Shown in pieces: positions 9,941 to 18,116 of a DNA stretch of 64,000 bases. Within the stretch, counting starts at the first letter, position 1. The number at the start of each line of letters is the position of its first letter. This stretch comes from AP-15 sp963716115 (GTDB lineage: Bacteria > Pseudomonadota > Alphaproteobacteria > ATCC43930 > CGMCC-115725), in assembly GCA_963716115.1 (NCBI GenBank), contig CAVQSZ010000037.1, forward strand, positions 62,001-126,000, in the 5' to 3' direction. The translations under genes and the position numbers were made by a program. Under the pieces are notes generated by a model. That model searched no databases. It saw only the letters and a list, made by a program, of their open reading frames with translations, and was not told the origin of the DNA.

Positions 9941-11083
9941 ATGGGAGAATTTCCCGAGGGGTTCGATCTCGAAGCGCTGCTGGCGCCGATCGCCGGCGAC
10001 GCGCCGGCCGGCGCCGACCTGCGCGCCGACACGACGCCCGAATCGCTCTACTACCGCCTGCGCGACGCGCGGGCCGAGGCGCGGGCGGCCGAGCGCGCGA
10101 TGGACGCGCCCGACCCGCAGACCGGCGCGCTCGACGCATCGGGCGCGACGCCGCCGCAATGGCGCACGATCCGCGAGCTGGCGAGCGAGGCCATCGCCGG
10201 CCGCAGCAAGGACCTCGAGATCGCCGCCTGGCTGACCGAATCGCTGCTGCGCAGCGACGGCCTCACCGGCCTCGACGCCGGCTGCCGGCTGATGACGGGC
10301 CTGGTTGAAGGCTTTTGGGAGGCGCTCTTCCCGCAGCCCGACGAGGACGGCCTCGCCACCCGCGTCGCCCCGGTCGGCGGGCTCAACGGCCAGGGCGGCG
10401 AGGGCACGCTGACCCAGCCGATCCGCAAGCTCGTCTTGTTCGAGCGCCCGAGCGGCGAGCCGTTCCGCTTCTGGCAATACGAGCAATCGGCGGAGCTGGC
10501 GGCGATCGCCGACGCGGCGCGGCGGCAGCAGCGGCTCGACGCCGGCGTCGCGCCGCTCGAAACCGTGCAGAACGAGGCCGCCGCCGCCGAAAAGCTGGCG
10601 CGCGAGACCGGCCGCGACGGCTTTGCCGCGCTGCGCCGGCAGGCCGCCGCCGCGGCCTCGTCGTGGCAGGCGCTCGGCCAGGCGCTCGACGGCCGCGCCG
10701 GCGCCGACGCCCCGGCGACGAGCCGGGTGCGCGATCTGCTCGAGCAGTTCCGCGCGGTCGCGGACCGTTTCGCCCCGGCCGAGGAGGAGGCCGCGGCCGC
10801 GGCCGGCCCGGCCGAGGCGGCGGCTGCCGGCCCGGCGGCAGGGCCGTCGGCGGCGGTCGCCGGCGGCGTCGCCTCGCGCGAGGAGGCGCTGCGCGCGCTG
10901 GCCCAGCTCGCCGATTTTTTCCGGCGCACCGAGCCGCACTCGCCGCTTGCCTATACGTTGCAGGAGGCGGTGCGCCGCGCCCGCATGGCCTGGCCCGAGC
11001 TGCTCGAGGAAATCGTCCCCGACGCCGCCGCGCGCTCGGCCATCCTGTCGAGCCTCGGGATCCGCCCGCCCCCCGCCGGATAG
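9941..11083 (+). CDS. tssA: T6SS protein TssA (ImpA N-terminal domain)
   Basis: A 380-residue TssA-type protein that primes and coordinates tube and sheath assembly at the baseplate. The ImpA N-terminal domain is visible at about residues 8-135 (FDLEALLAPIAGDAPAGADLR start, TGLDAGCRLMTGLVEGFWEALFPQPDEDG). A long Ala/Glu-rich linker and a short C-terminal region (SREEALRALAQLADFFRRTEPHSP) follow. The ATG at 9941 is chosen for its GGAG-containing upstream sequence and because the ImpA domain begins directly; the frame is open upstream without homology. It is the first gene of the rightward arm, 111 bp before tssB. Confidence 0.92.
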   Translation: MGEFPEGFDLEALLAPIAGDAPAGADLRADTTPESLYYRLRDARAEARAAERAMDAPDPQTGALDASGATPPQWRTIRELASEAIAGRSKDLEIAAWLTESLLRSDGLTGLDAGCRLMTGLVEGFWEALFPQPDEDGLATRVAPVGGLNGQGGEGTLTQPIRKLVLFERPSGEPFRFWQYEQSAELAAIADAARRQQRLDAGVAPLETVQNEAAAAEKLARETGRDGFAALRRQAAAAASSWQALGQALDGRAGADAPATSRVRDLLEQFRAVADRFAPAEEEAAAAAGPAEAAAAGPAAGPSAAVAGGVASREEALRALAQLADFFRRTEPHSPLAYTLQEAVRRARMAWPELLEEIVPDAAARSAILSSLGIRPPPAG

Positions 11084-11106
11084 CGGTTTGACGCCGGAAG
11101 GAAGCA

Positions 11107-11138
11107 TCGACAGATTCGCTTGCGCTCTGTAGTATGAT
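11107..11138 (+). promoter_or_regulatory. Candidate promoter before tssB
   Basis: TCGACA at 11107-11112 and TATGAT at 11133-11138 lie in the 111-bp tssA-tssB gap. The spacing of 20 bp is longer than ideal, so the -35 assignment is weak. The AGTATGAT octamer is shared with the region upstream of tssA. If real, it gives the sheath genes a promoter separate from tssA. Confidence 0.25.
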
Positions 11139-11194
11139 GCAGGTCGCGCGTAGGACGGGCTGCGCCCGTCGCCCAGGGAAAGGGAGCAATTCCC

Positions 11195-11701
11195 ATGGAG
11201 AGCATTCACGAGAAGCTGAAGCGCGTGCGCAAGCCGCGGGTGCACATAACTTACGATGTGGAAACCGAGGGCGCCGAGATCCTTCGCGAGCTGCCGTTCG
11301 TGGTCGGCATCATGGGCGACTTCTCGGGCGATCCGACGCAGCCCCTGCGCTCGCTGAGCGAGCGCAAGTTCATCCAGATCGACCGCGACAACTTCAACGA
11401 CGTGATGGCGCGGATGACCCCCGGCCTCAACATCCGGGTCGAGAACAAGCTCGCCGGCGACGGCACCGAGATGGCGGTCGGGCTCAAGTTCAACTCGATC
11501 GAGGATTTCGAGCCGGCGCGCGTCGCCGAGCAGGTGCCGGCGCTGAAGGCGCTGCTGGAGACGCGCAACAAGCTGCGCGACCTGATGAGCAAGGTCGACC
11601 GCTCCGAGGAGCTGGAAAACCTGCTCGAGCAGGTCCTGAAGAACGAAAGCGAGCTGAAATCCCTGTCGAGCCAGCTCGGGCTCGAAAAGCAGGAGGGCTA
11701 A
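11195..11701 (+). CDS. tssB: T6SS contractile sheath small subunit TssB (VipA)
   Basis: A 168-residue TssB/VipA/ImpB protein that pairs with TssC to build the cytosolic contractile sheath. Family marks include RVHITYDVETEGAE near residue 16, ELPFVVGIMGDFSG, the FNDVMARMTPGL block and the C-terminal helical KLRDLMSKVDRSEELENLL stretch. The ATG at 11195 follows an AGGGAGC ribosome site. The stop is 3 bp before the proposed tssC start, and the GGAGG at its 3' end serves tssC. Length is typical. Confidence 0.95.
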   Translation: MESIHEKLKRVRKPRVHITYDVETEGAEILRELPFVVGIMGDFSGDPTQPLRSLSERKFIQIDRDNFNDVMARMTPGLNIRVENKLAGDGTEMAVGLKFNSIEDFEPARVAEQVPALKALLETRNKLRDLMSKVDRSEELENLLEQVLKNESELKSLSSQLGLEKQEG

Positions 11702-11704
11702 GCC

Positions 11705-13207
11705 ATTTCCGAGACCAAGGCCGCCCCTGAAGCCGGCGCTGCCGCCGGCGAGGCCGCCCCGACCGAAACCGTCAACCTGCTCGAGCAGGTTGTCGCCGCC
11801 ACCAAGCAGACCGAGCCCGACCGCGCCCAAGAGCTGGTCAAGACGATGGTCGAGCAGGCGCTCACCGGGACCGTCGCCTTCGACCGCAACCTGGCGCGCA
11901 CCTTCGACCGGGCGATCGCCGCGATCGACCACGAGGTCTCGGCGCAGCTCAACGAGATCATCCACCACCCGCGCTTTTTGCAGCTCGAGGGCTCCTGGCG
12001 CGGGCTCAACTATCTGGTGATGAACAGCGAGACCGGCACCAGCCTGAAGCTGCGCGTGATGAACCTCCCCAAGCGGGAGCTGAACCGCGACCTGACCCGC
12101 GCGGTCGAGTTCGACCAGAGCCAGCTGTTCAAGCAGATCTACGAGAACGAGTTCGGCACCCCCGGCGGCGAGCCCTACGGCGCGCTGATCGGCGACTACG
12201 AGTGGACCAATCATCCGGACGACATCGAGACCCTGCGGCTGGTCTCCAACGTGGCTGCCGCCGCCTTTGCCCCGTTCATCTCGGGGGTCGGCGCCTCGAT
12301 GTTCGGCTTCAAGGAGTGGACCGAGCTGTCGCGGCCGCGCGACCTGGCCAAGATCTTCGACACGATCGAATACACGAAATGGCGCAGCTTCCGCGACAGC
12401 GAGGATTCGCGCTTCGTCAACCTCGTCATGCCGCGCGTCATCGCCCGCCTGCCCTACGGCGAGGCGACCAAGCCGATCGACGAGTTCGACTACGAGGAGG
12501 CGCCGTTCGACGAGGCGGGGGCGGCAAAGTCGATGCAGCACGGGCAATATTGCTGGATGAACGCCGCTTATGTCTTGGGCGCACGGCTTACCGACGCCTT
12601 TGCGCAAACCAGCTTCTGCGTCGCGATCCGCGGCGCCGAGGGCGGCGGCAGGGTCGAGAACCTGCCGTTTCACGTCTTCACCTCCGACGACGGCGACCTC
12701 GACGCCAAATGCCCGACCGAGATCGGCATCACCGACCGGCGCGAGTTCGAGCTGTCGAACCTCGGCTTCCAGCCTCTGAGCCACTACAAGAACACCGATT
12801 ACGCGGTGTTCTTCGGCGCCCAGAGCGCGCAGAAGCCGAAAAAGTACGACCGCCCGGAAGCGACCGCCAACGCCGCGATCTCCGCCCGCCTCCCCTACCT
12901 GATGGCGACCAGCCGCTTCGCCCATTACCTCAAGGTCATGGCGCGCGACTGGGTCGGCAGCTTTATGGAGGCGAGCGATGTCGAGAGCCGGCTCAACCGC
13001 TGGATCAACAACTACGTCAACTCCAACGAGAGCGCCGGCCAGGAGATGAAGGCGCGGTTCCCGTTGCGCGAGGCGCGCGTCGAGGTCAGGGAGATCCCCG
13101 GGCGGCCCGGCTCCTACAACGCCATCGCCTACCTGCGGCCATGGCTGCAATTGGAGGAGCTGACGACCAGCATGCGGATGGTGGCCCGCATCCCGCAGAA
13201 GGCCTAG
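11705..13207 (+). CDS. tssC: T6SS contractile sheath large subunit TssC (VipB), probable ATT start
   Basis: TssC/VipB/ImpC forms the bulk of the sheath. With the ATT at 11705 as start the product is 500 residues, the normal family length, beginning SETKAAPEAG. The conserved LLEQVVAAT, NEIIHHPRFLQLEGSWRGL, AVEFDQSQLFKQIYENEFG and FAHYLKVMARDWVG blocks follow. The gene is in the same frame as tssB, whose TAA is at 11699-11701, so it must start after that. The only ATG, at 11846, would delete the conserved LLEQVVAAT segment and has no ribosome site, whereas GGAGG lies about 8 bp before the ATT. No canonical start fits. Either tssC uses a rare ATT start or the base is misread. Confidence 0.93.
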   Translation: MSETKAAPEAGAAAGEAAPTETVNLLEQVVAATKQTEPDRAQELVKTMVEQALTGTVAFDRNLARTFDRAIAAIDHEVSAQLNEIIHHPRFLQLEGSWRGLNYLVMNSETGTSLKLRVMNLPKRELNRDLTRAVEFDQSQLFKQIYENEFGTPGGEPYGALIGDYEWTNHPDDIETLRLVSNVAAAAFAPFISGVGASMFGFKEWTELSRPRDLAKIFDTIEYTKWRSFRDSEDSRFVNLVMPRVIARLPYGEATKPIDEFDYEEAPFDEAGAAKSMQHGQYCWMNAAYVLGARLTDAFAQTSFCVAIRGAEGGGRVENLPFHVFTSDDGDLDAKCPTEIGITDRREFELSNLGFQPLSHYKNTDYAVFFGAQSAQKPKKYDRPEATANAAISARLPYLMATSRFAHYLKVMARDWVGSFMEASDVESRLNRWINNYVNSNESAGQEMKARFPLREARVEVREIPGRPGSYNAIAYLRPWLQLEELTTSMRMVARIPQKA

Positions 13208-13260
13208 CGCCACCCGGCGTGCAGCGTCGCCCCGATGCGGCGGCGATCTCCCAGGATAGC

Positions 13261-13343
13261 CGTCACCCCCGCGGAAGCGGGGGTCCAGGGCGGCGGTTCG
13301 AGCCCTTGCAGCCATGGATTCCCGCTTTTGCGGGAATGACGAT
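13261..13343. repeat. Intergenic palindromic repeat (CCCGCTTTTGCGGG type)
   Basis: Two hairpin modules, CCCCCGCGGAAGCGGGGG and ATTCCCGCTTTTGCGGGAAT, sit between tssC and the second tssC-like gene. Read in one frame the second gives DSRFCGNDD, the well-known spurious translation of this repeat family. It overlaps the longest possible N-terminus of the next gene. Confidence 0.75.
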
Positions 13344-13385
13344 AAGGGCTCCGGTGTAGCTGAAGATGCTCTGGGTCGGCAGCAA

Positions 13386-14939
13386 GTGGACGAAGTTGCC
13401 GAGATCGTCCGGGAAGAGCCGGCCGTCGAGCCCGCCGCCCCGCCGCTGCGCGAGGCGATGCTGGCCGGCGCCTTCTTCGGCGCGCGCCACGCCGCCGCCG
13501 CCGAAGCCGCCGCCGGGTTGCCGCACCTTCCCGCGGCGGACGCGCTCGCCGCCTGGTTCGGCTCCGACCGGGCGCTGCGCCTGGCGGGCGACGCCGACGC
13601 GCGCCGCGGCGCGCTCGACCGCGACATCGCCGCGATCGATACGCTGATCGGCGAGCAGCTCGACGCGATCCTGCACCATCCGCGGCTGCGCCGGTTCGAG
13701 GGCGGCTGGCGCGGGCTCGCCTGGCTGGTCGACGGCCTCGGTGGGACCGACCGGGTCAAGATAAAGCTGCTCAACCTGTCCTGGCGCGAGATCTGCCGCG
13801 ACCTCGAGCGCGCCGTCGAGTTCGACCAGAGCCAGCTGTTCCGCAAGGTCTACGAGGAGGAGTTCGGCTCCCCCGGCGGCGAGCCCTACGGGCTGCTGGT
13901 CATCGACCACGAGGTGCGCCACCGCCCCGCCGCCGGCGCGCCGGCCGACGACGTGACCGCTCTGGCGCAGCTCGCCGGGGTCGCCGCCGGCGCTTTCGTC
14001 CCGACCGTGCTGGCCGCCTCGCCGGCCCTGCTCCAGGTCGACAGCTTCGCCGATCTGGCGATCGCGACCGACCTCGCCGACCCGTTCCGCGCGCCCGAAT
14101 ATGCCCGCTGGCGCGGCCTCTCCGCGCGCGAGGACATGCGGTTCATCGGCATCGCCCTGCCGCGGCTGCTCGCCCGCCCGCCCTGGGCGGACGACCCGGC
14201 CCGCGCCGACGGGTTTCGCTATTCCGAATATGCCCCGGACCTCGACTGCCGGGTGTGGATGACGGCCGGCTACGCCTTCGCCGCGGTGGTGGCGCGCGCC
14301 TTCGCCAGCCACGGCTGGCCGGCCGATGTCCGCGGCAGCGAGACCGACTATGTCGGCGGCGGTCTCGTCACCGAGCTGCCGGGCGAGCCCTTTCGCACCG
14401 ACCCCGGCCGCGTCTGGGCGCGCGCGCCGCTCGACATCGTGCTCTCCGACCGGCTCGAAGCCGCCCTGGTGGAGGCCGGGCTGATGCCGCTTTCGGCGTT
14501 GCCGTACGGCGAGGAAGCGGTCTTTTCCGCGGTTCGCAGCATGCAGGCGCCGGCCTCGTTCATGGGTCCGACCGCACCGGCCGCCAACGCCAACGCACGG
14601 CTGTCGGCCCAGATCAACTCGATGCTGTGCGTTTCGCGGTTCGCGCATTACGTCAAGATCATCGGCCGCGACATGGTGGGCGCGTTCAAGACCGCCGACG
14701 AGATCGAGCGCCGGCTGCAGACCTGGGTGACGGGCTATGTCAACAGCAACCTCGCCGGCGGCCCCGAGAGCCGGGCGCGCTTCCCGCTGGTGGCGGCGCG
14801 GGTGAGCGTGCGCGAGCAGCTGGGGCGGCCCGGCGTCTTTGGCTGCACGGTGCTGCTGCAACCGCATTTTCAGCTCGACGACGTGTCGGCGACCTTCCGC
14901 CTGGTGACCGACATCGCCGCCCCCGGCGCGCGAGGATAA
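13386..14939 (+). CDS. impD: Second TssC-like sheath protein (ImpD type), start uncertain
   Basis: A TssC-family paralogue of about 517 residues. It shares the core blocks of tssC (LDAILHHPRLRRFEGGWRGLAWLV, AVEFDQSQLFRKVYEEEFG, FAHYVKIIGRDMVGAF, TWVTGYVNSNLAGGPESRARFPL) but is diverged elsewhere and has an Ala-rich N-terminal extension. Imp-type T6SS loci of rhizobia and agrobacteria also carry two such genes. The longest frame opens at an ATG at 13314, but its first residues come from the intergenic repeat. A GTG at 13386 is proposed here as start; its ribosome site is weak, so the true start is unsettled. It lies 12 bp before impE. It could form mixed sheaths with TssC or cap them. Confidence 0.85.
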   Translation: MDEVAEIVREEPAVEPAAPPLREAMLAGAFFGARHAAAAEAAAGLPHLPAADALAAWFGSDRALRLAGDADARRGALDRDIAAIDTLIGEQLDAILHHPRLRRFEGGWRGLAWLVDGLGGTDRVKIKLLNLSWREICRDLERAVEFDQSQLFRKVYEEEFGSPGGEPYGLLVIDHEVRHRPAAGAPADDVTALAQLAGVAAGAFVPTVLAASPALLQVDSFADLAIATDLADPFRAPEYARWRGLSAREDMRFIGIALPRLLARPPWADDPARADGFRYSEYAPDLDCRVWMTAGYAFAAVVARAFASHGWPADVRGSETDYVGGGLVTELPGEPFRTDPGRVWARAPLDIVLSDRLEAALVEAGLMPLSALPYGEEAVFSAVRSMQAPASFMGPTAPAANANARLSAQINSMLCVSRFAHYVKIIGRDMVGAFKTADEIERRLQTWVTGYVNSNLAGGPESRARFPLVAARVSVREQLGRPGVFGCTVLLQPHFQLDDVSATFRLVTDIAAPGARG

Positions 14940-14951
14940 GGGATTCTGCCG

Positions 14952-15758
14952 ATGTCGGAGAAAGAAGACACCGCCGGCGCGTTGTTGCGGGCGGGCCGGC
15001 TGGCCCCGGCGATCGAGGCGGCCAACGCCGCGCTGCGCAAGAGCCCGGCCGATCTGGGCGCCCGCATCCTGCTTGCCGAGCTGCTGGTCTTCGCCGGCAA
15101 TCTCGAGCGCGCCGACACCATCCTCAACGCCGCGGCGCAGGTCGACCCGACCGCGATGGTCGCCGTCGCGGAATTCCGCCAGCTGCTGCGGGCGGAAACG
15201 GCGCGCCGCCAGCTGCGCCGCGAGGGCCGCGTGCCGGAATTTCTCGGCGAGGCGACCCCGGCGCTGCGCGCGAGCCTCGCCGCCGCGGTCGCGTGGCGCG
15301 CCGGCGACATCGCGGAGGCGGCCCGGCGGATCGGCGAGGCCGAGACCCTTCGCCCCCGCGTCTCCGGCTTCGCCGGCGAGGCGGCGTTCGACGATTTCCG
15401 CGATGTCGACGATTTTTACGCCGGCTTTTTCGAGGTCCTGACCACCACCGGAAAATATTTCTGGATCCCGACCGAGCGCGTCGCCAGCATCGACTTCCAC
15501 CCGCCGCGGCGGCCGCGCGACCTCGCCTGGCGCCGCGCCACCGTCTCGGTCAACGACGGCCCGGACGGCGAGGTCTATCTGCCGGCCCTCTACGACAGCG
15601 AGGCGACCGATCTTGCCGACGAGCTGCGCCTCGGCCGCGCGACCGACTGGCGGGGCGAGGCGGAGGGCGCCGTGCGCGGCGTCGGCCAGCGGGTCTTTCT
15701 GGTCGGCGACGAGGACCGCGGCGTGATGGACCTCTCAGCGCTGCGCTTCGGCGCATGA
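14952..15758 (+). CDS. impE: T6SS accessory protein ImpE/TagJ
   Basis: A 268-residue ImpE-family protein. In systems that have it, TagJ binds the sheath subunit TssB and modulates ClpV-driven disassembly. The N-terminal part is a TPR-like helical repeat (residues 1-100: GALLRAGRLAPAIEAANAALRKSPADLGARILLAELL). The C-terminal half has the family signatures FEVLTTTGKYFWIPTERVASIDFHPPRRPRDLAWRRA and VYLPALY. It follows impD by 12 bp and its TGA overlaps the ATG of tssE (ATGA), so the two are translationally coupled. Confidence 0.9.
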   Translation: MSEKEDTAGALLRAGRLAPAIEAANAALRKSPADLGARILLAELLVFAGNLERADTILNAAAQVDPTAMVAVAEFRQLLRAETARRQLRREGRVPEFLGEATPALRASLAAAVAWRAGDIAEAARRIGEAETLRPRVSGFAGEAAFDDFRDVDDFYAGFFEVLTTTGKYFWIPTERVASIDFHPPRRPRDLAWRRATVSVNDGPDGEVYLPALYDSEATDLADELRLGRATDWRGEAEGAVRGVGQRVFLVGDEDRGVMDLSALRFGA

Positions 15759-16300
15759 GCGGGCGCGCGGGCCGCGGCGGCCGGATCGGCGAGGACGGGT
15801 CGTCGGTAGCACTGCCGCTGATCGACCGGCTGATCGACGACGCGCCCGATGCGCCGCGCGATCGGCCCCTGTCGGCGTCCGAGGCGATGGCGGTGCTGCG
15901 ACGCAGCGTGCGCCGCGATCTCGAAGCCCTGCTGAACGCCCGCCGGCGCTGGCGCTCGTGGCCGGGGGATCTCGCCGAGCTCGAGGTGTCGCCGATCGGC
16001 TACGGCATCTCCGATTTTTCCGCCGGCGCCTTCAACGACCCGAGCCGGCGCGACCAGCTGCGCGCCGAGGTCGAGCAGACGATCCGCCGCTTCGAGCCGC
16101 GCCTGACCAATGTGCGCGTCGCCGCGGTCGAGCCCGGCGACACGCTGGAGGCGACCCTGCGCCTGCGCATCGAGGCGATGCTGCGGGCGGAGCCCGCGCC
16201 CGAGCCGATCGCCTTCGACACCCTGGTCGACGCCACCACGGCCGATGTCCAGGTCAGGGCGACCGCCGGCGATCCGTCGCGGGCGTCCGGCGATGTCTGA
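15755..16300 (+). CDS. tssE: T6SS baseplate protein TssE (gp25-like)
   Basis: A 181-residue TssE, the homologue of phage T4 gp25 that links the baseplate to the first sheath ring. The EAMAVLRRSVRRDLEALLNARRR helix and VSPIGYGISDFSAGAFNDP are the family signature, followed by the IRRFEPRLTNVRVAA core. It opens with the ATG inside the impE stop (ATGA) and ends 8 bp inside tssF. This gene is easily hidden because a long open frame runs through it from the tssC-like gene upstream. Confidence 0.92.
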   Translation: MSGRAGRGGRIGEDGSSVALPLIDRLIDDAPDAPRDRPLSASEAMAVLRRSVRRDLEALLNARRRWRSWPGDLAELEVSPIGYGISDFSAGAFNDPSRRDQLRAEVEQTIRRFEPRLTNVRVAAVEPGDTLEATLRLRIEAMLRAEPAPEPIAFDTLVDATTADVQVRATAGDPSRASGDV

Positions 16301-18116
16301 CGCGCTGCTCCCCTACTACGACCGCGAGCTCAACGCGGTCCGCCGCCTCGCCGCGGATTTCGCCGCGGCCTATCCCAAGATCGCCGGGCGCCTGCGGCTC
16401 GCGCCCGACACCGTGGACGACCCCCACGTGGCGCGGCTGCTCGAAGGGGTGGCGTTTGTCGCCGCCCGCGTCCACCACCGGCTGGACGACGAGTTCCCCG
16501 AGCTCACCGATGCGCTGCTCGGCGTCTTGTACCCGCATTATCTGGCCCCGGTGCCGTCCGCCGCGATCGTGCAGTTCCAGCCGCAGCCCGATCTGGCGCT
16601 GCCCTTTCGCATGGCCGCGGGGGTCGCCTTGGAGACCGAGCCGGCGCGCGGCGAGCCGTGCCGCTACCGCACCGCCTGGCCGCTGACCCTGTGGCCGATC
16701 GAGATCGAGAGCGTTCGGCTGAGCGGCCTGCCGCTCGCCGCGCCCGCCAACCCGCTGGCCGAGGGGGCCGTGGCGGTGCTGCGCATCGCGCTCAAATGCG
16801 CCTCGGCCGATTTGACCTTCGCGCAGCTCGGCGTCGAGCGGCTGCGCTTTTTCCTGCGCGGCGCCGCCAACATTGCGTTGCCGCTCTACGAGCTCCTCTG
16901 CAACCACACGCTGTCGGTCGCCTATGCCGACGGCCCGAGCGACCCGTCCCCGGCAATCGTGCCGGCTGCGGCGATCGAGGCCGTGGGCTTCGACCCGGAG
17001 GAGGCGCTCTTGCCCTGGCCGGCGCGAAGCTTCTCGGGGTTCCGCCTGCTGACCGAGTATTTCGCCTTTCCCGAAAAGTTCCTGTTCGTCGATTTCGCGC
17101 GGATGGAGGCCAAGACGCTGCTTTCGGGCGGCGCCCGCATCGAGATCTTCGTCTATCTCGACCGCGCCGTGGCCGAGCTCGAGCGGACCCTCGGAGCCGA
17201 TGCGCTCGCCCTTGGCTGCACGCCGGTGGTCAATCTGTTTGCGCAGCATTGCGAGCCGATCCGGCTCACCCACACCGAGGCCGAGTACCGCGTCGTTCCC
17301 GACGCGCGCCGCCCGGCGGCCCTCGAGGTGTGGCGGATCGACCGGGTGCGGGAGACCCTGCCGGACGGCGCGGCGCGGCCCTGGCGCCCGTTCTACCGCT
17401 TGACCCAGGCCGATCCGGAGGCTGACACGCCGGGCGGGTTCTATCATGCGCCGCGGCGCGACGCCGCCGCGCCGCTGTCGGGGAGCGAGGTCTATCTGGC
17501 GCCCCACGACCCTGCGTTCGACCCCGAGGCGCCCGCCGAATCCGTGCTGTCGATCGACGCCTTGTGCCTCAACCGCGATTTGCCGGCGCATCTCCCGTTC
17601 GGCGGCGGTCATCCGGAGCTGCGGCTGGTCGACAGCCAGGCCGCGATCCTCCATGTCGGCTGCCTGACGGCGCCCACTCCGACCTTGCGCCCGCCGTTGC
17701 GCGAGCGGCGGTTCTGGCATCTCGTGTCGCACCTCTCGCTCGGCCATCTTTCGGTGGTCGGCGGCGAGGAGGGGGCGGCCGCGCTGCGCGAGGTGCTGCG
17801 GCTTTACGACTTGCGCGACACCGCCGAAACCCGCGCGGCGATCGCTGCGCTGCTTGGCGTGTCGGCCCGGCCGGGGACCGCACGGGCGCCGGGGGCGCGG
17901 GCCGGCGCCTTCTGCCGCGGGCTCGACGTGACGCTCGAATTCGACCGGAACGCCTGGGCCAATGGCGGGCTTTATCTTCTCGCCTCGGTGCTCGACCGGT
18001 TTTTGGCGCTGCACGCCACGGTCAATTCCTTTGTCCGCACCTCGGTCGAGCTGCGCGGCCGCAGCGGCCGCGCCGCCGCCTGGCCGGCGCGAGCCGGGAT
18101 GCGGGTGCTGGTCTGA
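16293..18116 (+). CDS. tssF: T6SS baseplate protein TssF (ImpG)
   Basis: A 607-residue TssF/ImpG/VasA protein, the wedge component of the T6SS baseplate that binds TssG and TssE. It starts LLPYYDRELNAVRRLAADFAAAYPKIAGRL, the family hallmark, and continues with DPHVARLLEGVAFVAARVHHRLDDEFPELTDALL and the central SFSGFRLLTEYFAFPEKFLFVD block. The ATG at 16293 overlaps the tssE stop by 8 bp; the TGA overlaps the tssG ATG (TGATG). Length matches the family. Confidence 0.95.
   Translation: MSDALLPYYDRELNAVRRLAADFAAAYPKIAGRLRLAPDTVDDPHVARLLEGVAFVAARVHHRLDDEFPELTDALLGVLYPHYLAPVPSAAIVQFQPQPDLALPFRMAAGVALETEPARGEPCRYRTAWPLTLWPIEIESVRLSGLPLAAPANPLAEGAVAVLRIALKCASADLTFAQLGVERLRFFLRGAANIALPLYELLCNHTLSVAYADGPSDPSPAIVPAAAIEAVGFDPEEALLPWPARSFSGFRLLTEYFAFPEKFLFVDFARMEAKTLLSGGARIEIFVYLDRAVAELERTLGADALALGCTPVVNLFAQHCEPIRLTHTEAEYRVVPDARRPAALEVWRIDRVRETLPDGAARPWRPFYRLTQADPEADTPGGFYHAPRRDAAAPLSGSEVYLAPHDPAFDPEAPAESVLSIDALCLNRDLPAHLPFGGGHPELRLVDSQAAILHVGCLTAPTPTLRPPLRERRFWHLVSHLSLGHLSVVGGEEGAAALREVLRLYDLRDTAETRAAIAALLGVSARPGTARAPGARAGAFCRGLDVTLEFDRNAWANGGLYLLASVLDRFLALHATVNSFVRTSVELRGRSGRAAAWPARAGMRVLV

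Noticed and set aside
9926..13846. A 1306-codon open frame on the minus strand opposite tssA-tssB-tssC
   Set aside because: It is a high-GC shadow: composition is Arg/Gly/Ala/Leu-rich with no domain, and it lies entirely opposite clear T6SS genes.
13263..15500. A 745-codon minus-strand frame opposite impD and impE
   Set aside because: Shadow of coding sequence on the plus strand; no recognisable domain.
14255..16300. A 681-codon frame running through impD and impE into tssE
   Set aside because: Only the last 181 codons (from 15755) match a family (TssE); the rest is out of frame with real genes.
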